Below, piece by piece: positions 53,571 to 62,526 of a DNA stretch of 64,000 nt. Source of the stretch: Streptomyces sp. NBC_00376 (GTDB lineage Bacteria; Actinomycetota; Actinomycetes; Streptomycetales; Streptomycetaceae); the NCBI RefSeq assembly GCF_036077095.1, contig NZ_CP107960.1, positions 8,866,001 through 8,930,000 of the forward strand, written 5' to 3'. A program made the translations under genes and the position numbers. The notes below the pieces were generated by a model that was not told the origin of the DNA, did not search any database, and saw nothing but the letters and a program-made list of their open reading frames with translations. Position 1 is the first letter of the stretch. Each line of letters begins with the position of its first letter.

Positions 53571-54767
53571 ATGAGCCGGATATGGGCGGGAACCGACTGC
53601 GGCAAGACCCACCACCACTGCCTGGTCCTGGACAGCGAGGGCGACACGCTGCTGTCGCGTCGGGTGGCCAACGACGAGCCGGAACTGCTGAAGCTGATCG
53701 GTGACGTCCTGGACCTCGCCGACGGCGGCAAGACGACCTGGGCGCTTGACATGACCGGCGGCGAGCCCGGCCTGCTGATCGCCCTTCTGGTCAACCATGG
53801 CCAGGAGCTCGTCTACATCCCCGGTATCGCGGTCAACCGGGCCACCGACAGCTACCGCGGCCAGGGCAAGACGGACGCCCGTGACGCCCGCGTGATCGCC
53901 GACCAGGCCCGGATGCGCCGCGACCTCCAGCCGATCCGCCCCGGCGACGAAGCCACGCTCGAGCTGCGGCTGCTGACCGACCACCGCGTCGATCTGGTCG
54001 CCGACCGCACCCGCACCACCAACCGGCTCAAGGCCCTGCTGAACAGCATGTTTCCGGCCCTGGAACGGGCCCTCGACCTGGGTAACGTCGGCCCGCTGGT
54101 GCTGCTAACCGGTTACCAGACACCGGCAGCGATCCGCCGCGCGGGCAGTCGGCGGCTGACCGCCTGGCTGCGCAACCGCAAGGTCTGCAACGCTGCTGCC
54201 CTCGCCGAGAAGGTGGTTGAGGCCGCCGAGCGCCAGCACACCGCCGTCGTGGGTGAGAAGGCCATCGCGAAGATGGTGCACACCCTCGCCAAGGAGGTGA
54301 TGGTCCTCAACGAGAAGATCACCGAGACCGACAAACTCATCGAGGGCCGGTTTCGCGAACACGAACTGGCCGACGTGATCCAGTCCATGCCCGGCATCGG
54401 CACGATCCTCGGTGCCGAGTTCCTCGTCGCCGTCGGCGGCAGCCTGGACGCCTTCCCCACGGCCGACCGGCTCGCGGCCTTCGCCGGCGTGGTCCCCGCC
54501 CCACGCGACTCCGGCCAGGTCAGCGGTAACGACCACCGACCGACGAGATACCACCGTCGCCTGCAGCGCGTCTTCTACATCTCCGCGCTGGTCAGCGTCC
54601 AACGAGACCCCAACTCACGGAAGTTTTACGACCGCAAGCGCGCCGAGGGGAAACGGCACGTCCAGGCCGTCCTCGCGCTCGCACGCCGTCGCGTCAACGT
54701 CCTGTGGGCTCTGATCCGTGACCGACGGTGCTACCAGGTCATACCCTCAGTGACGACGGCGGCTTGA
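53571..54767 (+). CDS. IS110-family transposase (bridge-RNA type), copy 3
   Basis: Identical 398-residue protein to those at 26236-27432 and 40325-41521; ATG 53571 with GGAG upstream. Identity of three copies implies recent movement or gene conversion. Confidence 0.92.
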   Translation: MSRIWAGTDCGKTHHHCLVLDSEGDTLLSRRVANDEPELLKLIGDVLDLADGGKTTWALDMTGGEPGLLIALLVNHGQELVYIPGIAVNRATDSYRGQGKTDARDARVIADQARMRRDLQPIRPGDEATLELRLLTDHRVDLVADRTRTTNRLKALLNSMFPALERALDLGNVGPLVLLTGYQTPAAIRRAGSRRLTAWLRNRKVCNAAALAEKVVEAAERQHTAVVGEKAIAKMVHTLAKEVMVLNEKITETDKLIEGRFREHELADVIQSMPGIGTILGAEFLVAVGGSLDAFPTADRLAAFAGVVPAPRDSGQVSGNDHRPTRYHRRLQRVFYISALVSVQRDPNSRKFYDRKRAEGKRHVQAVLALARRRVNVLWALIRDRRCYQVIPSVTTAA

Positions 54768-55314
54768 CATCGGCATTGGGAAGCATCTGGACGAGGTCTT
54801 CATCAAGATCAACGGTGAGCAGAAGTACCTGTGGCGGGCTGTCGACCAGGACGGCAACGTGCTGGACATCCTGGTGCAGAGCCGCCGGGACATGGCTGCG
54901 GCCAGGCGCTTCTTCCGCACGCTGCTGACCAAGACGGGCGGGGTGCCGCGGGTGATCGTCACGGACAAGCTCCGCTCCTACGGCGCGGCCCACCGCGAGG
55001 TCATGCCCTCCGTCGAGCACCGTTCCCACAAGGGCCTGAACAACCGGGCCGAGAACAGTCATCAGCCCACCCGGCAACGCGAACGGGCGATGAAAGGCTT
55101 CCGCAGCGTGGGCGCCGCGCAGCGTTTCCTGTCCGCGTTCAGCGGCATCTCACCCCACTTCCGGCCCCGCCGCCACCTGATGACCGGCACCCAACACCCC
55201 GCCGAAATGACCGTCCGCTTCACCATCTGGGAGCAGATCACCGGCGTCACCGGCCGGCCTGCCGCCGCCTGAGCCCAGGGCCGGCACCCGGCCCCACCAC
55301 ACCTCGACACACCG

Positions 55315-55554
55315 TCAGACACCCGCACACCCAACAACGTGACAACGCCCCCCATGACGAACGGCGCCAGGTAACAGCGGTGGGGCGTTGGCCGCCCGGC
55401 ACCGGGACCGGGAACGGTCGTTGTACTCCGTGGCGCCCGGCTGGCCGGTACGGGCCGGCCGGGGAGGACGCCAGAACTGGTAGGCCAAAAGGGACCATGA
55501 GATGATCTTGAAGCTCTGAAAACCCGGCCGGATCTGCCACTCCGCCTCCGCCAT
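55315..55554 (-). other. Possible small gene start, running into IS6
   Basis: From ATG 55554 the minus strand reads MAEAEWQIRPGFQSFKIISW and SLLAYQFWRPPRPARTGQPG before entering the IS6 end at 55349. It could be the start of a truncated gene, or chance; no family. Confidence 0.25.
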
Positions 55555-55616
55555 GTCGGAGCAGTAACACCACCAGATGGCTTCTGAACGGGTCGGTCTC
55601 AGGGTGGGCTGGGTTG

Positions 55617-56714
55617 TCAGCCCGTCTGGGCCGCTCGGGCGCGGTCGGAGAGGAGTCGGGTGAGGCTTTCGAGGTCTGCGCTGCTGTAGCTGCGGCTCTC
55701 GTTGTCGTTGCCGACGACGCTGGTGAGGACCGTTCCGGTGCGGACCACGGTGCTGCGGGTGGTGTGGGTGACGTAGGCGTCTCCCTGGCTCGTCGAGATC
55801 GAGAATGCTGCGACCTGGTCCCCGATCTGCGCCATGGTCAGTGAACTCGCTCCTTCTTTCCGCGCCTTGGAGGTCATCGCGTCGAAGGCCGTCTGTGCCG
55901 TGTCCTCGTCCGGGTAGGAGCGAACCAGGAACTGGGTCTCCATGCTGTAGCGCCCCAGATACTCGGCCTCGCCTTCGAAGGTGGAGCCGTCATCCTGCGA
56001 GGAGACGTCTGCGGTGGGTGCTGAGCTCTCGGTCCAGCCCGACGGCAGGCTTTTCGCGTCCGGCAGTACGTTGCGGACGGCCTCTTCATCGGCGAGTGGC
56101 ATCGCACGGTCCGCATTGCCGATGCCTGCTGTGTCGTTGCCCGTTTCGTTGCTGTCGGTCCCGGTCTTCTGTTGGCCCTGCCCCGGCTCCGACCCGCCTC
56201 TGGCCTGGGAGCCTGGAGAGTCACCGTCCAGGGCTTGGATACTGCCGTAGACCAAGAGCGCCACCAAGGTCGCCAGCGCGACGCAGATCGCACCGAAGGT
56301 GGTGCGTCCCGCAGGAGTGTTGTTGAAGGTCACCGGCCCGAGCGAAATGGTGTTGCCGCGCACCCGCGACCCACCGTCGATCACCACACTGTTCTTGATG
56401 GTCTGCATGGGCGGCTCCTCGGGCGGCGGCCCGGCAAGGACCGGAGCAAGGGCCGCAGTCAACGCGTCGGCAAAGTCCTGGTCGGCCGTGACCCCGGCGT
56501 TGAGCTCGTTGTGCAGCCCTGCGACGGCAGCCGGGTCATCAGGCTGCGCGTCCACAGCTGCCAAGGCCGCCTGTCCCGATGGCGTACCGCTGAGCCGCTG
56601 CCGTACGAGGTCGGAGACGGCCTGCCCGACTCCGGTGGCCGCCGCGGTGGCTGCGCCCCCGGCAAACTCTGTTAATACTCGCACGGTCTGTGACACGAGC
56701 TCCGTTGGATCCAT
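55617..56714 (-). CDS. Single-span membrane protein, unknown
   Basis: 365 residues from ATG 56714 (GGGGGA 5 bases upstream; ATG 56726 is an alternative). N-terminal helical part (VRVLTEFAGGAATAAATGVG), then a short beta-like motif NSVVIDGGSRVRGNTISLGP, one membrane helix (AICVALATLVALLVYGSIQA), a Gly/Ser/Gln-rich linker, and an extracytoplasmic C-terminal domain (LPSGWTESSAPTADVSSQDD onward). The layout of a cytoplasmic part, beta motif and outside domain suggests a sensor or envelope protein. No family recognised. Confidence 0.65.
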   Translation of the reverse strand: MDPTELVSQTVRVLTEFAGGAATAAATGVGQAVSDLVRQRLSGTPSGQAALAAVDAQPDDPAAVAGLHNELNAGVTADQDFADALTAALAPVLAGPPPEEPPMQTIKNSVVIDGGSRVRGNTISLGPVTFNNTPAGRTTFGAICVALATLVALLVYGSIQALDGDSPGSQARGGSEPGQGQQKTGTDSNETGNDTAGIGNADRAMPLADEEAVRNVLPDAKSLPSGWTESSAPTADVSSQDDGSTFEGEAEYLGRYSMETQFLVRSYPDEDTAQTAFDAMTSKARKEGASSLTMAQIGDQVAAFSISTSQGDAYVTHTTRSTVVRTGTVLTSVVGNDNESRSYSSADLESLTRLLSDRARAAQTG

Positions 56715-56849
56715 CGTTTCCCCCATGAGTCAGCTGTGTACATGCTAAGACCGGAGGTGGCCTCCTGTAAGTCAACTTACTGAGAAGCAAGGCGAGTTAG
56801 CTGAATCGAGCCCCTGGAATGCGTTGCCCCAGATCCTCACGGACACCGA

Positions 56850-57334
56850 GCGAGCACAGATTCCACGTCTACCGGCTCGCCAACGACTACGACCCGGCCA
56901 GCTACCCCGCCGCCCTGCGCAAGCCGGTCCCGCCGGTGCGCTGGCGAGGGCCGGTCACCGAGATGACCGACCTGGTCCTCTCCCGCATCGATGCCGAACG
57001 TGATCACAGGCGGCACGCTGTCGTGGCACAGGTGATCGCGGACTTGAAGAACGGCCCGTTCGCCCACGCCCCCTCCGGGCACTTCCAGGCGAACGCCGCC
57101 TGGTTCGCGCTGGCCGCTCTCGCGCACAATCTGACCCGCGCCGCCGGCGCCCTGGCGTCCGCCTTCCACGCCAAGGCCAGCACCGCAACGATCCGCGACC
57201 ACCTGATCAACGTGCCGGCCCGCCTGGCCCGTTCGGCCCGGCGCCTCATCCTCCACCTGCCCGAACACTGGCCCTGGGCCAACGACTTCAACCACCTCTT
57301 CGACCTGGTGCACGCGCCACCACCCACCACCTGA
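56850..57334 (+). pseudogene. IS1380-family transposase, C-terminal fragment
   Basis: The frame holds VAQVIADLKNGPFAHAPSGH, FQANAAWFALAALAHNLTRA and RRLILHLPEHWPWANDFNHL, then the stop at 57334. These are the closing motifs of IS1380 transposases, with the catalytic Glu expected in the VIADLK region replaced or lost. The beginning of the frame does not fit the family, so the 5' part is missing. Confidence 0.75.
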
Positions 57335-57475
57335 GAAGCCCTGGCCACCCCGCCCGCAAGGGCCCGAGACCGCCGAACACGTGGAAGAGCTGGACAGACC
57401 AGCGGGTACTCCCTGCCCGAACGGCCAGATCATCTCGCCGACCGCCAGGACAACCCCGAAACGATCACTCCGAAA

Positions 57476-57949
57476 TCAAGCCGGTGGATCCAGGTTCAGT
57501 CCGCCCGCACGCGACATCCTGTAGAAAGTCTTGTCCATGTATTTCCGGAGCTCTTCCGGTTTCTTCTTCAGCTCCTTGTGCTCCTCCTTCTCTTTCAGCG
57601 CATCTTCTTCCAGTTCCTTCAGTTCCTGGATCTTCTTCTTTCCTACGGCTTTCTTCCAGAACCAGTTGTCCCCCTCTTCTGCCCAAGGGAAGGCGTAGCG
57701 AGGATTTCCCAGGATGGAGAACCCCTTCTCGTCGACCTTGAAGAGGGAGAAGTCTGCCTTGATCACGGTCAGTCCCGTGGCCACGCCGGCCAATGCGACC
57801 TTCATGAGGTCCGTTGTATGGTCCAGGGCTGCGACCTTCATCACCAGAGTGTTCGCTTCTTCCTTCCTGAAGTACAGGCGAGCGAAATCTGGGGTGTCCC
57901 AATCCCAGGCATGCGGTGAATCGGGTCCTGGCTTTCCGGTGCCGGCCAT
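57476..57949 (-). CDS. Uncharacterised Lys/Glu-rich protein
   Basis: 157 residues from ATG 57949. N-terminal part HAWDWDTPDFARLYFRKEEA, a central hydrophobic stretch (VALAGVATGLTVIKADFSLF), WAEEGDNWFWKKAVGKKKI, and a strongly charged coiled coil (LKELEEDALKEKEEHKELKK). Base composition is clearly lower in GC than the surroundings, which suggests recent acquisition. Function unknown. It is divergent from the gene at 58009. Confidence 0.6.
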   Translation of the reverse strand: MAGTGKPGPDSPHAWDWDTPDFARLYFRKEEANTLVMKVAALDHTTDLMKVALAGVATGLTVIKADFSLFKVDEKGFSILGNPRYAFPWAEEGDNWFWKKAVGKKKIQELKELEEDALKEKEEHKELKKKPEELRKYMDKTFYRMSRAGGLNLDPPA

Positions 57950-58008
57950 GGCGGGCTCGCTTTCAGGTGCGGGACTTCATCGTGGCCCATTGCGCACGAC
58001 GCCGTCAG

Positions 58009-58707
58009 ATGGAAGACTCGGAGCGAATTTCGGTCAGGCGATCAGGGGCGGGGTGCGTTGTGAACGTTGCGATCGGAATATCAGCCTTCGGTACGACGGC
58101 GGGGATTCCTGCTGTGGAGAAGGGGGCGGCATGTTTCGCTATTGAATTATCCGAGCGATATTTTGGTGGGCCTAATGTGGGTGTATGGATGTTCACCAAT
58201 AGGCCGGTGGGTATACCTGTCCCAGAGGCTGGGAAGGCAGGAAATTGGGCGAATGAATGGCTGACCCTCGAAACATTCCATGAGTTGTCGAGAGGGGAGG
58301 AGAAGGACAACGGCCTCGCGCGATTGAGGGGAGACGGTCGGCTCTTCTCCGGTACGGATGATCTGGCGCCCGTACTGAACAGGATCGCCAAGTCTTCCAG
58401 CGGGCTCAGCGGCCACACACTGGCCATGGTGATTCTGACCGGCCCGCCGCACGATGGCGCTGACTTCATACGAACGGTACGGAGGGCCGCCAGGTATCCA
58501 GTCTTTTGGGTCTTCATCGGAACCGGGCCGTCCGTCAAACCTCTGGTCCACCTCGGTGCTGTGGACACGCTCGGATCGGAGCCCGGTGACCCGGACAATT
58601 TCGTCATCGTGAAGACAAGGGACTGGTCCGCATTCACCAAGTGGCGCACGGGCCGCCGCATTCGCCGTGCTGTGACGCGTTGGCAGAAGCGGACGCCCAC
58701 GGGCTGA
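58009..58707 (+). CDS. Uncharacterised protein, possibly VWA-like
   Basis: About 232 residues if ATG 58009 is used; GTG 58060 is also possible and neither has a strong ribosome site. Alternating strands and helices (GHTLAMVILTGPPHDGADFI, RTVRRAARYPVFWVFIGTGP, DNFVIVKTRDWSAFTKWRTG) recall the end of von Willebrand A-like domains of tellurite-resistance proteins, but the MIDAS DxSxS motif is not seen. The first half is rich in Gly/Val and of lower GC. It may form a pair with the divergent gene at 57476. Confidence 0.5.
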   Translation: MEDSERISVRRSGAGCVVNVAIGISAFGTTAGIPAVEKGAACFAIELSERYFGGPNVGVWMFTNRPVGIPVPEAGKAGNWANEWLTLETFHELSRGEEKDNGLARLRGDGRLFSGTDDLAPVLNRIAKSSSGLSGHTLAMVILTGPPHDGADFIRTVRRAARYPVFWVFIGTGPSVKPLVHLGAVDTLGSEPGDPDNFVIVKTRDWSAFTKWRTGRRIRRAVTRWQKRTPTG

Positions 58708-58763
58708 GCGCGGGCGGTGCCGGACTGGGTTCCGCCCGCAACGGAGACGGGGGCGTCGGGCGG

Positions 58764-59135
58764 TCAGGAGAAGAAGGCGCTGAGTTCTGCCGGTGTGGGC
58801 ATGCCGTTCTCCGTGACGATGGTGTCTTGCGGGGCGGTGGAATCGGCGTCCGAGGTGGTGCCGGGCCGGGGGGTCGGTTCCGGATAGTCGAGGGCTTCGG
58901 AGTCCTCGTCGCGGTTGACGGTGGCGAACATCCAGTTCGCCACCGTGAGGTGGTCGACGGCGTTTGCCAGGAGGTGGTCGGTCACCGACCATTCGGCGGC
59001 CTCGCCGTGGGTCCCGCGGACGAGGGCGCTGTCGCGTGGCAGGTGCTGGACGAGCACCGCGAGTCGGCGGGAGGAGAGCCGGCCGCGGTGCCAGTCGAGC
59101 AGGTCGACGCCATAGTGGCGGAGTGCTTCCGCGCC
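58764..59135 (-). pseudogene. Phage tail-assembly type protein (DUF5361-like), N-terminus missing
   Basis: The minus strand reads AEALRHYGVDLLDWHRGRLS, RRLAVLVQHLPRDSALVRGT and LLANAVDHLTVANWMFATVN, then a disordered tail to the stop at 58764. This fits small proteins found near tail genes of actinophages. An in-frame stop precedes it at about 59137 and there is no good start; GTG 59057 would give only a part. It is the only phage trace in the window. Confidence 0.55.
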
Positions 59136-59232
59136 TCATATCTTGCCTCTCTGCGGGATATTTTCGAAATGTAATTCGATCACCCTAATGGCCGCTGGCC
59201 AACATAGCAGCACCCGGGGAAAGGTCAATGTC

Positions 59233-59373
59233 ATGTTGACGCACGACCGTTCCCCGGGTACCTCACGCCAGCCCACCCAAGAGGAGTGCTGGGCTAACTT
59301 CTGGCGCATCGTCGGCGAGGAGGCTTACCGCATCTGGCTCGCCAAGCAGCCCACCGAAGACCGAGCCGACTAG
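59233..59373 (+). CDS. Small protein, 46 residues
   Basis: ATG 59233 has AAAGG 8 bases upstream. MLTHDRSPGTSRQPTQEECW then ANFWRIVGEEAYRIWLAKQP form one Trp-rich helix. A terminator hairpin follows 18 bases after the stop, which supports a real short gene. Function unknown. Confidence 0.55.
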   Translation: MLTHDRSPGTSRQPTQEECWANFWRIVGEEAYRIWLAKQPTEDRAD

Positions 59374-59391
59374 CCTCGATCTTTCTTGATG

Positions 59392-59420
59392 GGCCGTCGA
59401 CGAAGTCGGCGGCCTGTTTC
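59392..59420 (+). terminator. Terminator hairpin
   Basis: GGCCGTCGAC, GAA, GTCGGCGGCC with one weak pair, followed by TGTTTC; 18 bases after the small gene and just before the IS21 end. Confidence 0.6.
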
Positions 59421-59550
59421 GTTGGGTGTCGGCGTACAAGTGAACGTGCACCACCACGTACGGATGAGAGTGCACCATTCTTGATGCGTTGAAAGGCCGT
59501 GGCCGGGAGCCTGCTGTCGTCGGTTGAGGATCGGCGGAGGGCGGCTTGCA

Positions 59551-60966
59551 GTGGTGTTAGATCCGCATCGGTGGCTGGAGCTGAGGCGGTTTCGCGGGCT
59601 GTACGAGTCCGGTGCGATGAGCCTGCGGGAGATCGCGAAGGAGACCGGGCTGAACCGTCGCACGGTCGCCAAGTACCTGTCGGGTGAGGTGCCGGTTGCG
59701 CCGCCGAAGAGGGCGGCGAACGGTCAGCCGCGTCAGCGGGTGGTGGACGAGGTCGCGCCGCTGATCGATGCGATGCTGCGGGCGGAGATCCTGCTCAAGG
59801 GGGCGGTGATCCACGAGCGGCTGGTGGCGGAGTACGGGTTCACCGGCAACTACCAGCGCGTGAAGATGTACTTGCAGGAGGCCAGGCCGCGGGTCGCGGA
59901 GGAACTGGGCATCAGCCCGCGTGAGCTGGCCGGGCTGCACCGCCGGTTCGAGGTGGTGCCCGGAGCTCAGGCCCAGGTGGACTGAGGTGACGAGGGCAAG
60001 ATCCTCGCCCATGTCGGGACCCCGAAGGTCTACTCGTTCCACATGACGCTGTCCTACTCGCGGGACCCGTTCTGCTGCTTCACCACCAGCCAGGACCTGG
60101 CCACGTTCTTCGACTGCCACCGTCAGGCGTTTGCCCACTTCGGCGGTGTCCCGATGTCGATCGTCTACGACCGGACCAAGACCGTGGTCCGTCGGCATGT
60201 CGCCCCTGGTGAGGCCGTTCCTCTGCATCCGGAGGCGGTCGCATTCGCCGGTCACTACGACTTCGATCCCGATGTCCTGGCCGCATACAGGCCCACTGGA
60301 AAGGGCCGGGTCGAGCGCCAGGTCCTGATCGTCCGCGACCACGTCCTGGCCGGACGCGCCTTCTCCTCCACCGAGGAACTGGACTCCGCGTTCACTGCCT
60401 GGGTTCCGCTGCGGCGGGCCAAGGTCCACGGCACCCACGGCGAGGTCATCGGTCTGCGAGCGGTCCGTGATCACATGGCTCTCCGCCCACTGCCGGCTAC
60501 TCCATATGTGGTCGCCCAGCGGCATCTCCGCTACGTCGGCAAGGACTGCCTCGTCGCTTTCGAAGCGAACCTCTACTCGGTGCCAGCTCTACGGATCCGC
60601 CCGTGGCAGCTGGTCGAGGTCAGGGCCACGAAGTCCCAGGTCACCCTCCATGCCACCACACCCGACCGCCAGGGAGAGACCCTGCTGGCCACCCACCCGC
60701 GGGCAGTTGGCCGCGGTGCCAGGGTCGTGGACGAGCGGCACTGGGATGGTCTGCCCACCGGAGCCGGCCGCCGCGTCACGGCGGGCGGAGACTTGCCCGC
60801 ACCCCGCCAGCAGAACCGCGGGTCGGAGGCGGGATCGCTGTTGGCCTTGCTGAACCGGGCGGCGGCCACCCAGGTCGAGGTCGGCCGACGGCCGTTGTCG
60901 GTCTATGACGAGCTGACCGGCACCCGCCCCTTCACCACCCACCCAAGCACGAAGGAATCGTCTTGA
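59551..60966 (+). pseudogene. istA: istA transposase with an in-frame stop
   Basis: From GTG 59551: VVLDPHRWLELRRFRGLYES, HTH MSLREIAKETGLNRRTVAKY, then AQVD followed by TGA (59983-59985) where the family has Trp (QVDWGDE), then GDEGKILAHVGTPKVYSFHM and the rest of the rve domain (DLATFFDCHRQAFAHFGGVP, MSIVYDRTKTVVRRH) to 60966 in the same frame. A single TGG-to-TGA change next to the first catalytic Asp accounts for it. Without it the protein would have 471 residues. Confidence 0.88.
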
Positions 60967-61736
60967 GCGAGCTGGTCTCCACCCGCATCCGCAACACGGC
61001 CGGCAAGCTGGGCCTGCCCCACCTGGCCGAGGCTCTGACCCAGTACGCGCAGCGGGCCGATGAGGCCAAGATGGGCTACCTCGACTTCATCGACCTGGTT
61101 TTGTCCGAAGAACTCGCCGTCCGGGACGACCGCCGCTTCCGCCAGGGCCTGCGGCTGTCGAAGCTGCCGCATCACAAAACGCTCGATGATTATGATTTCT
61201 CGTTCCAGCCCGAGCTCGACCCCCGCAAGGTCAAGGACCTTGCCACCCTCTCGTTCGTCGAGGCCAAGGCCAACGCTGCCCTGCTCGGGCCGCCGGGGGT
61301 GGGCAAGACACACATCGCCGTCGCTCTCGCGGTCGCGGCCTGCCGGGCCGGCTACTCGATCTACTTCACCAGCCTCGACGACATGGTCCGCAACCTCACC
61401 GCCGCCGAATCCGCAGGGCGCCTGACCAGCAAACTCGGCAGCTACCTGCGGCCAGCCGTCCTTGTTCTGGACGAGGTCGGCTACCAGCCCCTCGCTCGCG
61501 CCGAGGCGAACTTGGTCTTCCAGGTGATCTCTAAGCGCTACGAAAAGGGCTCGATCATCCTGACCTCGGACAAGACCTTCAGCGAATGGGGACAGGTGTT
61601 CGGCGACGAGGTCTTGGCCACGGCCATCCTCGACCGGCTCCTCCACCACTGCGGAGTCATCTCAATCAACGGCCCAAGCTACCGCCTCAAGAACCGACTT
61701 GCCGCGATCGAACGAGAGCGAGACGACTCAGCCTGA
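60963..61736 (+). CDS. istB: IstB helper ATPase
   Basis: 257 residues. TTG start overlaps the istA stop (TTGA), with AAGGA upstream, so translation is coupled. N-terminal domain ALTQYAQRADEAKMGYLDFI; AAA+ core with Walker A GPPGVGKTH (109-117), Walker B AVLVLDEVGYQPL and sensor IILTSDKTFSEWGQVFGDEV. It acts with IstA by loading on target DNA. Intact; it could help an intact IstA elsewhere in the genome. Confidence 0.92.
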   Translation: MSELVSTRIRNTAGKLGLPHLAEALTQYAQRADEAKMGYLDFIDLVLSEELAVRDDRRFRQGLRLSKLPHHKTLDDYDFSFQPELDPRKVKDLATLSFVEAKANAALLGPPGVGKTHIAVALAVAACRAGYSIYFTSLDDMVRNLTAAESAGRLTSKLGSYLRPAVLVLDEVGYQPLARAEANLVFQVISKRYEKGSIILTSDKTFSEWGQVFGDEVLATAILDRLLHHCGVISINGPSYRLKNRLAAIERERDDSA

Positions 61737-61836
61737 AGATCCCGCCACCGGACCGGCCTTGACCTGCCAAGATGCCGAACTGGGCATCTCGGACGCCCTC
61801 GTCATCGGCCACCCTGGCCCCGCAGCCTCCAACCGA

Positions 61837-61989
61837 TCAGACGCCGTGCTCTTCATCGGCCCTCTCCAGAGCGCTGATCGTCCGGCGGCGCCAACGTGTG
61901 ACGGCAGCAATGGCGATCACCCCGCCCAGCAAGCTCACCAGCGGAACACCCCAGGCTGCGGCCATGAACAACGTCCCGAGCGATTCCAT
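61837..61989 (-). CDS. 50-residue membrane protein inside IS21
   Basis: From ATG 61989, with GGAGGGGG a few bases upstream, the minus strand encodes MESLGTLFMAAAWGVPLVSL, the rest of one membrane helix (LGGVIAIAAVTRW) and a charged tail (RRRTISALERADEEHGV). Single-pass, N-out or N-in not clear. It lies in the otherwise empty 375 bp between istB and the right terminal repeat and is not part of known IS21 gene sets. Confidence 0.5.
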   Translation of the reverse strand: MESLGTLFMAAAWGVPLVSLLGGVIAIAAVTRWRRRTISALERADEEHGV

Positions 61990-62111
61990 GACACCCCCTC
62001 CACTCCAAGGGAGCGTACTCGGCCTCGGAACGGCTTTGGGCTGGACCAGGTAGGCAAGACTGGTGCACAGATCTCCGTACCTGGTGGAGCACTCTCACGA
62101 GTACGCCGACA

Positions 62112-62526
62112 GGGAGCAAAGAAGGCCCTGCAGGAGATCTACAACACCGAAGACCGGGCCCACGCCGAACAGGCGGCGAAGCAGTTCGCGAAGGACTACG
62201 GGGCGAAGTGGCCCAAGGCCGCGGAGAAGATCACCAGCGACCTGGACGAACTGCTGGCGTTCTACGACTTCCCGGCCGAGCACTGGATCCATCTGCGGAC
62301 CACGAACCCGATCGAGTCCACGTTCGCCACCGTCCGGCTGCGGACCAAGGTCACCCGCGGTGCCGGCAGCCCGGCCGCCGCCCTGGCGATGGTGTTCAAG
62401 CTCGTCGAGTCCGCCCAGGAACGCTGGCGCGCGGTCACCGGAGCCCACCTGGTCGCCCTGGTCCGCTCCGGCGCGAAGTTCGAGAACGGCGTCCTGGTCG
62501 AGCGTTCTGAGAGGATCGCAGCATGA
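62112..62526 (+). pseudogene. IS256-family transposase, C-terminal fragment
   Basis: Starts at the IS21 edge: AKKALQEIYNTEDRAHAEQA, then HWIHLRTTNPIESTFATVRL with the catalytic Glu (PIESTF) and ALAMVFKLVESAQERWRAVT, to the stop. It is the last third of a mutator-type transposase cut by IS21. Confidence 0.85.

Larger units (their letters stand above)
53346..54782 (+). mobile_element. IS110-family element, copy 3 of 3
   Basis: Between GC at 53344-53345 and GC at 54783-54784, same length and sequence as the other two copies. The base just right of the core pattern (GCATCTGG) belongs to the F-type IS6, which shows that this insertion is independent of copies 1 and 2 or was moved by recombination exactly at the core. 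Confidence 0.92.
53114..55272 (+). pseudogene. IS6 transposase gene of copy F, interrupted
   Basis: 5' part 53114-53343 and 3' part 54785-55272, joined at GDKW/HLDEVFIKI. The catalytic motifs VIVTDKLRSYG and NNRAENSHQP are intact in the 3' part. The target codons read GCATCTGG here rather than GCACCTGG. Confidence 0.85.
53048..55349 (+). mobile_element. IS6 copy F split by an IS110 insertion
   Basis: Ends GGCGCTGTCACGTTG (53048) and CAACGTGACAACGCC (55349). The IS6 part differs from copies B-D at many bases (protein starts MEGMSPSYKGHRYPVEVISH), so it is a separate IS6 lineage. Flanks ACCGCTGG and CCCATGAC do not match. Confidence 0.9.
59427..62111 (+). mobile_element. IS21-family element
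   Basis: 2,685 bp from TGTCGGCGTAC (59427) to GTACGCCGACA (62111), perfect 11-bp terminal repeats. It carries istA (with a nonsense codon), istB and, unusually, a small gene on the opposite strand between istB and the right end. It has cut an IS256-type gene on its right side. Only GGG is shared by both flanks, so the target duplication is unclear. Confidence 0.9.
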
